The notes under the pieces: generated by a model | The model's input: the letters and a program-made list of their open reading frames with translations, nothing else | What the model was told of the DNA's origin: nothing | Database searches by the model: none | Shown: piece after piece, positions 8,462 through 17,513 of the stretch | Position numbering within the stretch: position 1 is the first letter of the stretch | Layout: every line of letters starts with the position of its first letter | Assembly (NCBI GenBank): GCA_964373665.1 | Contig: CAYJVM010000002.1 | Coordinates: 1-64,000 of the forward strand | Length of the DNA: 64,000 nucleotides | Reading direction: 5' to 3' | DNA from: JACOWB01 sp964373665 | Lineage (GTDB): Archaea > Aenigmatarchaeota > Aenigmatarchaeia > CG10238-14 > SCSR01 | Translations under genes and position numbers: made by a program

Positions 8462-9760
8462 ATGAAGATACAAGTTATTGGTTTGGGTTACGTGGGCCAG
8501 ACGCTGGCAATCACCCTAGCAGATGCAGGCTTTACAGTGTACGGTAGCGATGTGAGTGATGAAGTCCTCAACGAGCTGAAGAACGGCAGATCCCACATAC
8601 AGGAGAAAAACATAATTCCTCTTCTAAGACAGCATATAGGGAAGAATCTTTTTGTTGGAAAGCCGGAGGAGATGTACAAGAAAGATGTCGATGCATTCAT
8701 CGTGTGCGTTTCCACTCCAATAAATAGGGAGACGAAAAAAATAAACATAGACACCATTAGGACGGCATTCACAGAAATAAGGGACCATCTTAAGAAAGGC
8801 CAGCTTGTGATACTGCGATCAACCGTTCCTGTTGGCACAACGGAGGCCTATGTCAAGCCGATACTGGAAGAGTCTGGATTAAATGCGGGGGAAGACTTTT
8901 ATCTTGTAGTGGCGCCTGAAAGGACTGTGGAAGGAAAGGCTTTGGAAGAATTGAGGACGTTGCCGCAGGTGATAGGAGGAATCAACGAAAAGAGCGTCGA
9001 CGAGGCCATAAAGATTTTCAGGAGGACGACGCCGACGACAGTATGCGTGTCATCTCTAAAGGCTGCTGAGCTTGTAAAACTGCTTGACAACTCGTACAGG
9101 GACGTAAGGTTTGCTTATGCAGAAGAGGTCGCCAACTATTGCAAGAAAGTCGGATTGGATGCGTTCGAGGTCATAAATGCTGCCAATCAAGGATATAGCA
9201 GGAACAACATACCGTCTCCAAGCCCTGGTGTTGGCGGCGTCTGTCTTAACAAGGACCCTTACATATTTTTGGATTGCGCCGAGCAGGTAGGCGCTGAACT
9301 AAAGCTGGTCAAGTCGTCGCGTGAGATAAACGAGAAGATGCCGCATTCGATTGCAGAAGAGATAAAGGGCTCGATGGACTTGAAAGGGAAGAAAATTCTG
9401 ATCGCAGGCTTTGCCTTCAAAGGTGAGCCAGAGACAAATGATGTAAGGGACAGTCCAACACTCGACCTTCTCAGACATCTGAAAGATTCTGGCGCTACTA
9501 TAGTAGGCTATGACCCAGGTGTTGAGCCTTGGAAGATAAAGAGCTTTGATGTGGAGCATGTGGAGCATCTGCCTTTAGGCCTAAAGGATGCGGACATTGC
9601 AATTTTCATGACGAACCACCACTCATTCAAAAATCTCTCAACAGAAGACACGTTTTCGGGGATGAATCTGGGGGCGATGGTCTACGATGGTTGGAAACTA
9701 TTCAACAAGCAGAACATAGAGAAGATCGGTCTCATTTACAGGGGTGTGGGTATTGGATAA
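8462..9760 (+). CDS. NDP-sugar (probably UDP-HexNAc) 6-dehydrogenase
   Basis: This full-length (about 432 residues) nucleotide-sugar dehydrogenase oxidises a UDP-sugar to a uronic acid with two NAD molecules. It has a Rossmann start QVIGLGYVGQTLA, CVSTPINRE, LRSTVPVGTTE, VVAPERTVEGKALEELR and the catalytic VGGVCLNKDPYIF. The C-terminal domain contains GFAFKGEPETNDVRDSP. The APERT-EG and CLNKDP segments resemble the WecC-type (UDP-N-acetylhexosamine) dehydrogenases more than glucose dehydrogenases, but substrate is inferred. The ATG at 8462 follows a GTGG motif by four bases. The stop overlaps the following epimerase gene by 17 bases. Confidence 0.85.
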   Translation: MKIQVIGLGYVGQTLAITLADAGFTVYGSDVSDEVLNELKNGRSHIQEKNIIPLLRQHIGKNLFVGKPEEMYKKDVDAFIVCVSTPINRETKKINIDTIRTAFTEIRDHLKKGQLVILRSTVPVGTTEAYVKPILEESGLNAGEDFYLVVAPERTVEGKALEELRTLPQVIGGINEKSVDEAIKIFRRTTPTTVCVSSLKAAELVKLLDNSYRDVRFAYAEEVANYCKKVGLDAFEVINAANQGYSRNNIPSPSPGVGGVCLNKDPYIFLDCAEQVGAELKLVKSSREINEKMPHSIAEEIKGSMDLKGKKILIAGFAFKGEPETNDVRDSPTLDLLRHLKDSGATIVGYDPGVEPWKIKSFDVEHVEHLPLGLKDADIAIFMTNHHSFKNLSTEDTFSGMNLGAMVYDGWKLFNKQNIEKIGLIYRGVGIG

Positions 9761-10736
9761 TGCGCTGGTTACAGGAGGATCCGGATTTTTAGGGTCCCAT
9801 CTTGTCGACAGGCTAGTTTCCATGGGTGTGAAGGTCAAGGCTTTGGACAACAACTGGCGAGGCACACCAAGGAATCTGATTGACGTCGCAGACAAGATTG
9901 AATTCATAGAAGCGGACATAAGGGACTATCCGAAAATCGAGCAGGCAGCAAAAGAAGTGGATATAATTTTTAATCTCGCGTCAATACAAGGGACAAAATT
10001 CTTTTATATACATCCAGACCTAGTTACTGAAGTAGGGATTCTAGGAAACTTGAACATAGCCAGAGCCGCGATAAAGGAGAATGTTAGTAAGGTGGTCTTT
10101 ACATCTTCCTCTGAAGTGTATGCCGATCCAGATGTAATCCCTACACCAGAGGATCATCCGCTGATAATACCGGACACAAGAAACCCGCGATGGGCATACT
10201 CAATGCAGAAGATTTTCGGCGAAAGCATCTTTCTTATGCATGAGAAGGATTTCGATTCCGTAATAATCCGCATCTTCAACACATACGGTCCTAGGATGGG
10301 ATGGAACCATGTCATCTCAGAATTCATCACAAGACTGGAGCTCGGCGAAAAGTTCACAATAGAAGGCACCGGAGACGAGACTAGGAGCTTCTGTTACGTG
10401 GATGACGCCATTGACGGGATAATTCTCGCATCAACAAAGGATGAAGGTAGAAATGAAGTATTCAACATCGGGCACCCTGAGGAAATGCACATTATTGATT
10501 TGATAAGTCACTTGGAAGAAATATCTGGAAAGAAAATAGACCCCACCTTCGTAGACAGGCCAGACGGAAGTCCTATCAGGAGATCGCCGGACATAACTAA
10601 AGCAAAAAAACTTCTCGGCTTTAGCCCCAAAGTCGGAATACGCAAAGGGTTGGAGAAGACGTACGACTGGTACAAGCGAGAGATTAATTGGTGCAAAGAG
10701 AACGAGAAGCAAGGCCAATACTCTTGGCTGAAATGA
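9744..10736 (+). CDS. NAD-dependent NDP-sugar epimerase/dehydratase (extended SDR)
   Basis: An extended short-chain dehydrogenase of up to 330 residues. It has ALVTGGSGFLGSHL (NAD site), FNLASIQGT, VFTSSSEVYADP, a YSMQK catalytic Tyr/Lys pair, RIFNTYGPRMG, RSFCYVDDAIDG and a C-terminal RRSPDITKAKKLLG. These features place it with the NDP-sugar epimerase and decarboxylase-like SDRs that act on UDP-sugars. Exact chemistry is not evident. The start is a GTG at 9744 or a TTG at 9753, both inside the end of the upstream dehydrogenase gene, so translation is coupled. Acting on the uronic acid made by that dehydrogenase is a reasonable inference. Confidence 0.85.
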   Translation: MWVLDNALVTGGSGFLGSHLVDRLVSMGVKVKALDNNWRGTPRNLIDVADKIEFIEADIRDYPKIEQAAKEVDIIFNLASIQGTKFFYIHPDLVTEVGILGNLNIARAAIKENVSKVVFTSSSEVYADPDVIPTPEDHPLIIPDTRNPRWAYSMQKIFGESIFLMHEKDFDSVIIRIFNTYGPRMGWNHVISEFITRLELGEKFTIEGTGDETRSFCYVDDAIDGIILASTKDEGRNEVFNIGHPEEMHIIDLISHLEEISGKKIDPTFVDRPDGSPIRRSPDITKAKKLLGFSPKVGIRKGLEKTYDWYKREINWCKENEKQGQYSWLK

Positions 10737-10740
10737 TTCT

Positions 10741-11619
10741 ATGCGAAAATTCATTTTCCTTAGTGTAAAGAAAATCTTCAAACCATTTCTAGGCAAGGGG
10801 TTGAGCAAATACATACCAACGTCGTTGATAAGACTCATCTACCGGGTGTCATTCTCTAAAATCCAACCTAGTGTGGCAAAAGTTGGAAACAACAAGATGG
10901 TAATCGACTCGATGGAAGCCTTCAGACTGGCACTGAACGAACAAGACGTAAGAGAGAAGCTGGAGACGGATTTCTTCAAGAAAGAGATAAAGAAGGGAAT
11001 GACTGTTTTAGATCTCGGCGCCAACATGGGTTTCTACACTCTCTTGTTCGCTGAGCTGGTGGGTGGAAAAGGAAAGGTGTTTGCATTCGAGCCTGAACCC
11101 AACAACTTCTCCACTCTGGAGAAAAACGTACGTCTCAACGAATACAAAAACGTGGAGTTGGTAAAAAAAGCAGTATCTGACAAGGCGGGAGAAACTAAAT
11201 TGCATCTTTCGAAAAGCATGGGTCGCCACAGGATCGATGTCCCAAATGATGCAGGCAGGTCAGTCACAATAAAGACCGTTATTTTAGACGATTTTCTGAA
11301 AGGGCAAAAGATAGACTTGATAAAGATGGACATAGAGGGTGCTGAATATATGGCACTGAAAGGCATGAAAGACTTGCTACAAAGGAACAAGAACATCAAA
11401 ATCGTCACAGAGTTCATGCCTCAAGCCTTAAGTGTGTTCGGCGTCAAGCCGGAAGAGTATTTGAGGTTCTTGATGAGCCATGGCTTTATACTTTACCACA
11501 TAAACGAGAAGAAAAAGAAGATAGTGCCAGCAACGGTAGCGGAGATAATGGAAATCTGCGAAGAGTTGAAATATGTAAACATCATGTGCAAGAGGCCGGT
11601 TAAGGACGGAATGCGATAG
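10741..11619 (+). CDS. FkbM family methyltransferase
   Basis: A 292-residue SAM-dependent methyltransferase with the FkbM pattern. GMTVLDLGANMGFYTLLFA forms the SAM site (about residues 86-104), FAFEPEPNNF follows, and IDLIKMDIEGAEYMALKGM is the family's diagnostic motif. Members O-methylate sugars or other small substrates, and the setting inside the glycan island suggests a sugar hydroxyl. The gene starts 5 bases after the epimerase stop. A second FkbM protein occurs at 29128, with limited overall similarity. Confidence 0.88.
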   Translation: MRKFIFLSVKKIFKPFLGKGLSKYIPTSLIRLIYRVSFSKIQPSVAKVGNNKMVIDSMEAFRLALNEQDVREKLETDFFKKEIKKGMTVLDLGANMGFYTLLFAELVGGKGKVFAFEPEPNNFSTLEKNVRLNEYKNVELVKKAVSDKAGETKLHLSKSMGRHRIDVPNDAGRSVTIKTVILDDFLKGQKIDLIKMDIEGAEYMALKGMKDLLQRNKNIKIVTEFMPQALSVFGVKPEEYLRFLMSHGFILYHINEKKKKIVPATVAEIMEICEELKYVNIMCKRPVKDGMR

Positions 11620-11683
11620 ACAAAAAGTCTTTAATACCTTTACCAACATATCCAAATACATGGCATTTGGTCAGGTAGTCTAA

Positions 11684-13330
11684 ATGAATATTCTAGGTAT
11701 AACACATCCTATATCGTTCAACACTGCGGCCGCAATCCTTGTCGACGGGGAACTGGTTGCAACGGCAGAGGAAGAACGCTTCAACCGCATCAGATATTCG
11801 CCCAGAATGATACCCGAGAACGCGATAAAGTTCGTCTTGAAAAAGGCAAACCTGACAGAGACAGATATAGACATTGTTGCACTAAGCCAGAACCCGGCAA
11901 CACATTACATGAACTTCCCATTCAACTACTTAAAAGGGCTTGCCGCTAACAAGCACACACCGATACATGAAATCTATTGGTGGATGGAATGTGCAAGGAT
12001 GGAACGGTATATTGAAAAATATCTCAAGGAAAAGTTCTCCAATGCAAGGATATATCGTGTTGCCCATCACTTGTCGCACATGGCCAGTTCCGTGCTGTTC
12101 TCAGGATTCAAGGACACGACCTTTCTGACCCTTGACGGAAGAGGCGAGTTTGAATCAGGACTTTTGGGAGAATTCAAGGCTGGAAAGCTGGATATTTTCC
12201 ATTCTCTCAAAGTCCAGGAGAGCCTGGGTATACTTTACGAGGAGTTCACAGTGCTTGCCGGGTTCCGAAGGCATATGGATGAGGGGAAGGTAATGGGACT
12301 GGCTCCTTATGGGACTCCTATAGAATCGCTTTTCAATCTGGTGAAGATGGATAGGAGCCACAACATAAGGATCAATTGGAAAGCATTGAGGCGAGTTAGC
12401 GCCGGACAGCTTTCTAACGATCCGACAAAGGACAAACGTAAGGATTTAGCCGCAACGGGCCAATACTTGCTCGAAGACACGGCTCTAAAACTTGTGGAGA
12501 TTTTGAAAGAGAATAGCGGTTCAAGAAATATATGTCTGGCTGGTGGAGTGGCATTGAACATAGACATGAACAGCAAGATTCTGAATTCCGGCAATTTTGA
12601 CGACATATTCATACAGCCGGCGTCTTCCGATGCTGGATGCGCGCTAGGCGCGGCAGGCTATGCTTACTTTAAAGAAACAGGCAAACTACCAAGGCCTCCG
12701 ATGGATCATGCATACTGGGGTGCTGAATACAGCGACAGCGAAATCAAAGCCACACTGGATAAACTGAAGATCAAGAATTACACGCACCTAGACAGTTCTC
12801 AGATACCCGCGACGGCAGCGGAGCTGATAGCGAAGGGGAACATAATTGCATGGTTCCAGGGGAGATTCGAGCTTGGACCAAGAGCACTCGGAGCCAGAAG
12901 CTTTCTGGCAAATCCCGGCAAGGCAGACATGTGGAAAATCATGAACGATACAAAAGGAAGGGAATACTGGCGACCGCTCGCGCCGTCAATGCTTGAAGAG
13001 GATGCAGGAGACTTCCTAGAGAACTCACACGACTCCAAGTTCATGCTCCTGTCATTCAAGGTGAAGGAGGAAAAGAGGAAACAGATACAAGCCGTGACAC
13101 ATGTGGATGGAACAACACGGCCGCAGACAGTCTCCAAAGGCACGAACAAAATCTACTGGTCCACAATCAAGGAAGTGGAAAAGATTACAGGAGTCCCGGT
13201 CGTCATCAATACCAGCCTGAACTTGAGGGGTGACCCCATAGCTAACACTCCGGAAGATTGCATCAGGACTTTCTTTGGTTCAGGCACCGACAATGCCGTG
13301 ATAGGAAATTATTTGTTGAGCAAAATATGA
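11684..13330 (+). CDS. NodU/CmcH-type carbamoyltransferase
   Basis: The 548-residue protein has the two-part carbamoyltransferase layout. The N-terminal Kae1-like ASKHA domain starts ILGITHPISFNTAA and includes EEERFNRIRY, HHLSHMASS, LDGRGEFESG and GKVMGLAPYG, which supply metal- and carbamoyl-phosphate-binding elements. CLAGGVALNID follows, and the C-terminal YrdC-like part has WFQGRFELGPRALGARS and WRPLAPSML. Such enzymes put a carbamoyl group on a sugar hydroxyl of glycans or antibiotics, here presumably a surface glycan. Its TGA overlaps the ATG of the following glycosyltransferase. An AGGTAG motif precedes the ATG. Confidence 0.92.
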   Translation: MNILGITHPISFNTAAAILVDGELVATAEEERFNRIRYSPRMIPENAIKFVLKKANLTETDIDIVALSQNPATHYMNFPFNYLKGLAANKHTPIHEIYWWMECARMERYIEKYLKEKFSNARIYRVAHHLSHMASSVLFSGFKDTTFLTLDGRGEFESGLLGEFKAGKLDIFHSLKVQESLGILYEEFTVLAGFRRHMDEGKVMGLAPYGTPIESLFNLVKMDRSHNIRINWKALRRVSAGQLSNDPTKDKRKDLAATGQYLLEDTALKLVEILKENSGSRNICLAGGVALNIDMNSKILNSGNFDDIFIQPASSDAGCALGAAGYAYFKETGKLPRPPMDHAYWGAEYSDSEIKATLDKLKIKNYTHLDSSQIPATAAELIAKGNIIAWFQGRFELGPRALGARSFLANPGKADMWKIMNDTKGREYWRPLAPSMLEEDAGDFLENSHDSKFMLLSFKVKEEKRKQIQAVTHVDGTTRPQTVSKGTNKIYWSTIKEVEKITGVPVVINTSLNLRGDPIANTPEDCIRTFFGSGTDNAVIGNYLLSKI

Positions 13331-14205
13331 AAAAGGAACCTCTAGTATCGCTGGTAATCCCGAGCTACAACGGGAAGGAGATGACTGTAAAGCTGTTGGA
13401 GTCGCTCAAGAAAACTAGATACAATAATCTTGATGTTGTAGTAGTGGACAACGGCTCCGCCGATGGATGTTATGAGTATGTAAAGAAACATTTTCATCAT
13501 GTCAAGGTATTGAAGCTTGAGGTAAATCAGGGATTTACAGGCGGTGCGAATTACGGGATTAAGAATACTGAAGGCGAGTACATAGTCATGATGAACAACG
13601 ACATGATACTGGATCCTGATTGGCTTACGGAACTTGTGAAAGTGGCGAATTCTGATAAAAGAATCGGGATAGTTGCAAGCGCATTTTTGAATGATGACGG
13701 GACTATAGACAGGTTGGGGTATGTTGAAAGCGGGGGATTGGTGCTCAAGTTCAAACCATTACACAGGAATGCCGTATACAGAAACCAGTTCCCACCTGTG
13801 CTGCAAGTCGACCATGCTTTCGGGCTGGTGAAGAGAGAGGTGCTGGATAAAATAGGTGTGTTTGATGACAAGCACTTCATTTATTGGGAAGACGTCGACT
13901 TGTGTTACCGCGCAAGAAAAGCTGGATTCACGACTGTGATAGCAACGCGCTCGAAAATCTTTCATAAAAAGTCTCAGACTATGAAGCGCTTCCCATACAT
14001 TAGAACATACCATTATCATAAGAATAAAATCCGTTTCATAATGAAGAACATGAGCATGCTTAGGAAGATAGTAAATATACCTTTGACTATATTGCAGTTG
14101 ATTGGGGAAAGCATTGTGTTCGTCTTGAAAGGCGAATTCAGGAATTCGCTGGCAATATACAGAGCCATGATATGGAACATTAAGAATTTAAGGGACTATC
14201 TGTAA
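13327..14205 (+). CDS. Family 2 glycosyltransferase
   Basis: This GT-A glycosyltransferase (about 292 residues) starts PLVSLVIPSYNGKEM, with VVDNGSADGCYEYV, GGANYGIKN and MMNNDMILDPDW providing the metal-binding acidic motif. FIYWEDVDLCYRARKAGF is the conserved acceptor-side signature seen in rhamnosyltransferase-like GT2 enzymes. A C-terminal hydrophobic helix around IVNIPLTILQLIGES may touch the membrane. The ATG at 13327 is preferred over an upstream in-frame codon because it forms an ATGA overlap with the carbamoyltransferase stop and gives the usual N-terminus. A rhamnosyltransferase role would suit the dTDP-rhamnose genes but is inferred. Confidence 0.9.
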   Translation: MKKEPLVSLVIPSYNGKEMTVKLLESLKKTRYNNLDVVVVDNGSADGCYEYVKKHFHHVKVLKLEVNQGFTGGANYGIKNTEGEYIVMMNNDMILDPDWLTELVKVANSDKRIGIVASAFLNDDGTIDRLGYVESGGLVLKFKPLHRNAVYRNQFPPVLQVDHAFGLVKREVLDKIGVFDDKHFIYWEDVDLCYRARKAGFTTVIATRSKIFHKKSQTMKRFPYIRTYHYHKNKIRFIMKNMSMLRKIVNIPLTILQLIGESIVFVLKGEFRNSLAIYRAMIWNIKNLRDYL

Positions 14206-14207
14206 TG

Positions 14208-14215
14208 CTTAAATA
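14208..14215 (+). promoter_or_regulatory. Internal TATA-like box before the cytidylyltransferase
   Basis: CTTAAATA is centred about 26 bases before the ATG at 14238. It predicts a leaderless transcript and supports that start over an ATG at 14205. Confidence 0.45.
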
Positions 14216-14237
14216 CGTGAACAAAACCTTTGATAAT

Positions 14238-15002
14238 ATGAAAGTCGTTATTTGGTGCGGTGGCAGGGGTACGCGCTTGAATGAGCTTACGGATATCGTA
14301 CCCAAACCGATAATCCAAATAGGGGGCAAGCCTATACTCTGGCACCTAATGAAGACTTACTCTCATTTTGGATTCAAGGAATTCGTTCTGTGCTTGGGAT
14401 ACAAGGGTGAAATGATCAAGGATTATTTCCTCAACTATCACCTTATAGCGAACGACTTTACCAAGTTACTAGGATCAAACTCACCGCAGGTGCATTCGGA
14501 AGACACAGAAGAGTGGAAGATAACTTTTGCTGACACCGGACTGGATACACTGACCGGTGAGAGGTTATTGCGTGTAAAGAAATTCGTAGAGGACGACGCC
14601 ATCTTCATGGCCACTTATGGTGACGGACTTGCGAACGTCGACATCAAAGCGATGCTGGAGTTCCACAAAAAGACCGGAAAGATAGCGACGATAACTGGAG
14701 GGCATCCATATTCAAAATGGGGAATGATAGAGACGGGTCCTAACAACATCGTCAAGTCATTCCGGCAAAAACCTGTCTTCACCGATTACATCAACATAGG
14801 CTTTATGGTTTTCAACAAGGAAATTTTCGACTATCTCAAGACAGGTATCGAGATAGAGGAAGTTTTCATCGAGCTGGTTAAACAAGGACAGGTTGCAATG
14901 TTTCGCCATGACGGTTTCTTCCATGCGATGGACACTTACAGGGATTTCCTTGAATTTAACCAGATGTGGAAGTCGAATAATGCGCCCTGGAAGATATGGT
15001 GA
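14238..15002 (+). CDS. rfbF: Glucose-1-phosphate cytidylyltransferase
   Basis: This enzyme makes CDP-glucose from CTP and glucose-1-phosphate, the entry to 3,6-dideoxyhexoses and related sugars. About 254 residues begin KVVIWCGGRGTRL, a variant of the family's AGG-GTRL. PKPIIQIGGKPILWHLMK and YSHFGFKEFVLCLGYKG closely follow the RfbF pattern. TYGDGLANVD provides the metal-binding Asp, and GFFHAMDTYRD ends the catalytic part. The usual CDP-glucose 4,6-dehydratase is not recognisable in the window. The C-methyltransferase at 17514 and the oxidoreductase at 18778 could belong to such a branched-sugar pathway. The ATG at 14238 is chosen from the TATA spacing and family N-terminus. Confidence 0.88.
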   Translation: MKVVIWCGGRGTRLNELTDIVPKPIIQIGGKPILWHLMKTYSHFGFKEFVLCLGYKGEMIKDYFLNYHLIANDFTKLLGSNSPQVHSEDTEEWKITFADTGLDTLTGERLLRVKKFVEDDAIFMATYGDGLANVDIKAMLEFHKKTGKIATITGGHPYSKWGMIETGPNNIVKSFRQKPVFTDYINIGFMVFNKEIFDYLKTGIEIEEVFIELVKQGQVAMFRHDGFFHAMDTYRDFLEFNQMWKSNNAPWKIW

Positions 15003-15003
15003 G

Positions 15004-16353
15004 CTATCCCAATCCCACACCGATGTATTTTACATCCTTACCGTCAAATATACTGGAATCTAACATTCTCCTACAGTCAACCACGACAGGTGTCTTCATC
15101 CAAGCTTTCATCATGTCAGGAGTTAAAGACTTGAATTCTCCCCACTTGGTGACCAGAAGACACGCATCGCTTCCCTTAAGCGAGTTCTGCAAAGAATCCG
15201 AATAAATAACTTCATCTTTCAACAGTACCCTGGTGTTTTCCATTGCAACAGGGTCATATATCTTAACGTTCGCGCCCTTCTCCAACAGCATCCTGATTAT
15301 CTCGATAGATGGCGAGCTTCTTATGTCGTCCGTATCGGGTTTGAATGCGGTGCCAAGGACCGTTATAGTCTTGCCACTCAAGTTTCCGATGGCATTCTCA
15401 AGTGCAATCACCATCTTCTTAGGCCTCTCGTTGTTTATGTCTATGATCGACTTTACCATCTTCGGATCAAGTCCAATGTCCTCAGCAAACTTGGCTAACG
15501 CCAAAATGTCCTTCGGCAAGCAAGATCCGCCGAAACCAGGTCCGGGAGAAATGTACGAAAGTATTCCTGGGAAAACCTTTGCATTGCCTATCTTCGGCGA
15601 CAGCCTGCCGTCGTGGTACAGTCCTTCCAACACTGGGTTCATATCCACTCCCACGCTTTCGCATATATCTGCAATCTCGTTGGAAAAAGATATCATCAAA
15701 CCGAGGAAAGTGTTGTTGACGTACTTTATCATCTCTGCGGTCTCAAGGGTTGTAATTATCATCTTCGAATTGAAAGGATTGTAAAGCTCGTCCAAAGCTT
15801 CGCCACTCTTCTCGTCAAATGTCCCGACGACTATTCTATCGGGCTTGATAAAGTCTTCGAGTGCGTGGCCCTCGCGAAGGAATTCAGGATTCACAGCAAT
15901 CCCAAAATCTTCTCCTGCTTTCTTCCCAGACGTTCTTTCTAGAACAGGTATGATGAACTTTCTTGTCGTTGTCGGCACCACAGTACTCTTCACAACTATA
16001 GTGTGATAAGAATCCTTCGACTTGAGGATATTTCCTACTGCAGCCATAGCATCCTCTATCTGCGAAAGGTCTATCCTTCCATCCTCACGTGAATAAGTAC
16101 CGACGCACACCATCGTGACGTTGGTATTCTTTACCGCATGTTCAATATCGGAAGTTATCTGAAACTTGTTGTTCACTAGCTTTGCCAGAAAATCATCCAA
16201 GTTCTTTTCATGTATCGTCGATTTACCTTGCCTTATCAAATCAACCTTCTCTTTTGTCCTTTCGACGCATATGACATCGAACCCCCTGTATGCCAGGCCG
16301 ACTCCTGTGACCAATCCGGCATATCCTGCACCTATTATAGAAACTTTCACCAT
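15004..16353 (-). CDS. ugd: UDP-glucose 6-dehydrogenase
   Basis: This enzyme oxidises UDP-glucose to UDP-glucuronate. The protein of about 449 residues has VSIIGAGYAGLVTGVGLA (NAD site), VVKSTVVPTTT, VNPEFLREGHALEDF, EMIKYVNNTFLGL and the catalytic GFGGSCLPKDI. The C-terminal domain has GTAFKPDTDDIRSSPS. Every hallmark of the family is present at normal length. ATG at 16353 is preferred because an earlier in-frame start would overlap the upstream gene. The upstream decarboxylase-like gene ends 4 bases away, giving a two-gene operon that could make UDP-glucuronate and UDP-xylose. The gene converges with the cytidylyltransferase gene, one base apart. Confidence 0.93.
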   Translation of the reverse strand: MVKVSIIGAGYAGLVTGVGLAYRGFDVICVERTKEKVDLIRQGKSTIHEKNLDDFLAKLVNNKFQITSDIEHAVKNTNVTMVCVGTYSREDGRIDLSQIEDAMAAVGNILKSKDSYHTIVVKSTVVPTTTRKFIIPVLERTSGKKAGEDFGIAVNPEFLREGHALEDFIKPDRIVVGTFDEKSGEALDELYNPFNSKMIITTLETAEMIKYVNNTFLGLMISFSNEIADICESVGVDMNPVLEGLYHDGRLSPKIGNAKVFPGILSYISPGPGFGGSCLPKDILALAKFAEDIGLDPKMVKSIIDINNERPKKMVIALENAIGNLSGKTITVLGTAFKPDTDDIRSSPSIEIIRMLLEKGANVKIYDPVAMENTRVLLKDEVIYSDSLQNSLKGSDACLLVTKWGEFKSLTPDMMKAWMKTPVVVDCRRMLDSSIFDGKDVKYIGVGLG

Positions 16354-16357
16354 GGAA

Positions 16358-17416
16358 TCATCCCGCACTCAAGACATGCTTGTACCAGTCTATCATTATT
16401 GATATCCCTCTATCCAAGCTAACTGATGGGGTATATCCAACCACACCTTTCAGTTTCCCCAAGTCTGGACACCTTCTCTGCGGATTATCGACAGTATAGT
16501 CCTTGTCTGAATGGACTCGAAATGTTACATCTACACCTTCTATCTTTCTCTGAACAAGTCTCGCAAGATCTAGCATGCTTATCTCCTTGTCGTTTCCAAC
16601 GTTAAACTCCTCTCCTTTGTAATCAGAAAGAAGAATTCTAAAGAATCCAATTATGGCGTCAGAGATGTAGCAAAAACTTCTTGTAGGCTTGCCGTCGCTG
16701 TAAAGCACTATCTCCTTATTCGTAATCGCTCCGCTCACAATGTCAGACACCACTCTTCCATCATTCGGCTTTATCCCAGGTCCGTAGACATTGAACGGCC
16801 TTGCTATATTGACAGGCAGCCCAAACTGGCGGAAGTAAGTCATGCACAGAGTTTCTCCCACTCTCTTCGACTCGTCATATGACGCACGTGGACCCGTGCA
16901 TGAGACATTTCCCCTATAATTTTCCTTCGTCGGTATCTTTTCTGGCGGAGGGTCTCCGTATATCTCGCTGCTGCTGAGATAAAGAAAACCTTTGGCGTTG
17001 TCAGATTTTGCTATGTCAAGCAGATTCTTAGTCCCGTAAACATTCACTAGAATTGTCTGTAACGGGTATTTCCTGTAGACGATAGGCGACGCTATGCTTG
17101 CAGAATGAATTATGAAATCTACCTTCTCGCCTAAAGACAAAACCTCTGATATGTCACTTTGTATTACTTTCAAGTTCTCAGTTGTGATGAACTCTGGAAT
17201 ATCAGTATTGACTTTCCCGTCTATTACAATGACTCTGCAAGGTTTGGAAAAATAATTCTGGTTCAGGTACAAGAGCGTGTTGACTAAATACTTGCCTATA
17301 AATCCGTATCCGCCAGCCACTAAGACAGTAGTTCCTTCAAATCGTCTGGCCAAATCCTTTATGTCTTCGCATATGGTTTTCAGGTCATTTGACACGATAG
17401 GATGGATGACATTCAT
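16358..17416 (-). CDS. UDP-glucuronate decarboxylase-like SDR
   Basis: A 352-residue extended SDR with a long N-terminal lead, then VLVAGGYGFIGKYLV, HSASIASPIVYRKYP and YLSSSEIYGDPPPE. It continues with GPRASYDESKRVGETL (catalytic Tyr and Lys) and ARPFNVYGPG. The ASP-x-x-Y-x-x-x-P and R-x-x-YDE-KR elements are typical of UDP-glucuronate decarboxylases, which make UDP-xylose. The gene directly precedes ugd, which would make the substrate, strengthening the call. Close relatives include other UDP-uronate decarboxylases and epimerases, so the exact product is inferred. Confidence 0.82.
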   Translation of the reverse strand: MNVIHPIVSNDLKTICEDIKDLARRFEGTTVLVAGGYGFIGKYLVNTLLYLNQNYFSKPCRVIVIDGKVNTDIPEFITTENLKVIQSDISEVLSLGEKVDFIIHSASIASPIVYRKYPLQTILVNVYGTKNLLDIAKSDNAKGFLYLSSSEIYGDPPPEKIPTKENYRGNVSCTGPRASYDESKRVGETLCMTYFRQFGLPVNIARPFNVYGPGIKPNDGRVVSDIVSGAITNKEIVLYSDGKPTRSFCYISDAIIGFFRILLSDYKGEEFNVGNDKEISMLDLARLVQRKIEGVDVTFRVHSDKDYTVDNPQRRCPDLGKLKGVVGYTPSVSLDRGISIMIDWYKHVLSAG

Positions 17417-17513
17417 ACAAACTTTTAAGGATTAAAATCTTTTAAGTTTATGCATTATCGAAACTTTATAAAATCGAATCATGCTTATGTATCTTATAAA
17501 AACGGAAGTAATT

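Noticed and set aside
13258..13326. Longer N-terminus for the GT2 gene at 13327
   Set aside because: The extra 23 residues overlap the carbamoyltransferase end and are not like the family; the ATGA overlap at 13327 is the usual coupling.
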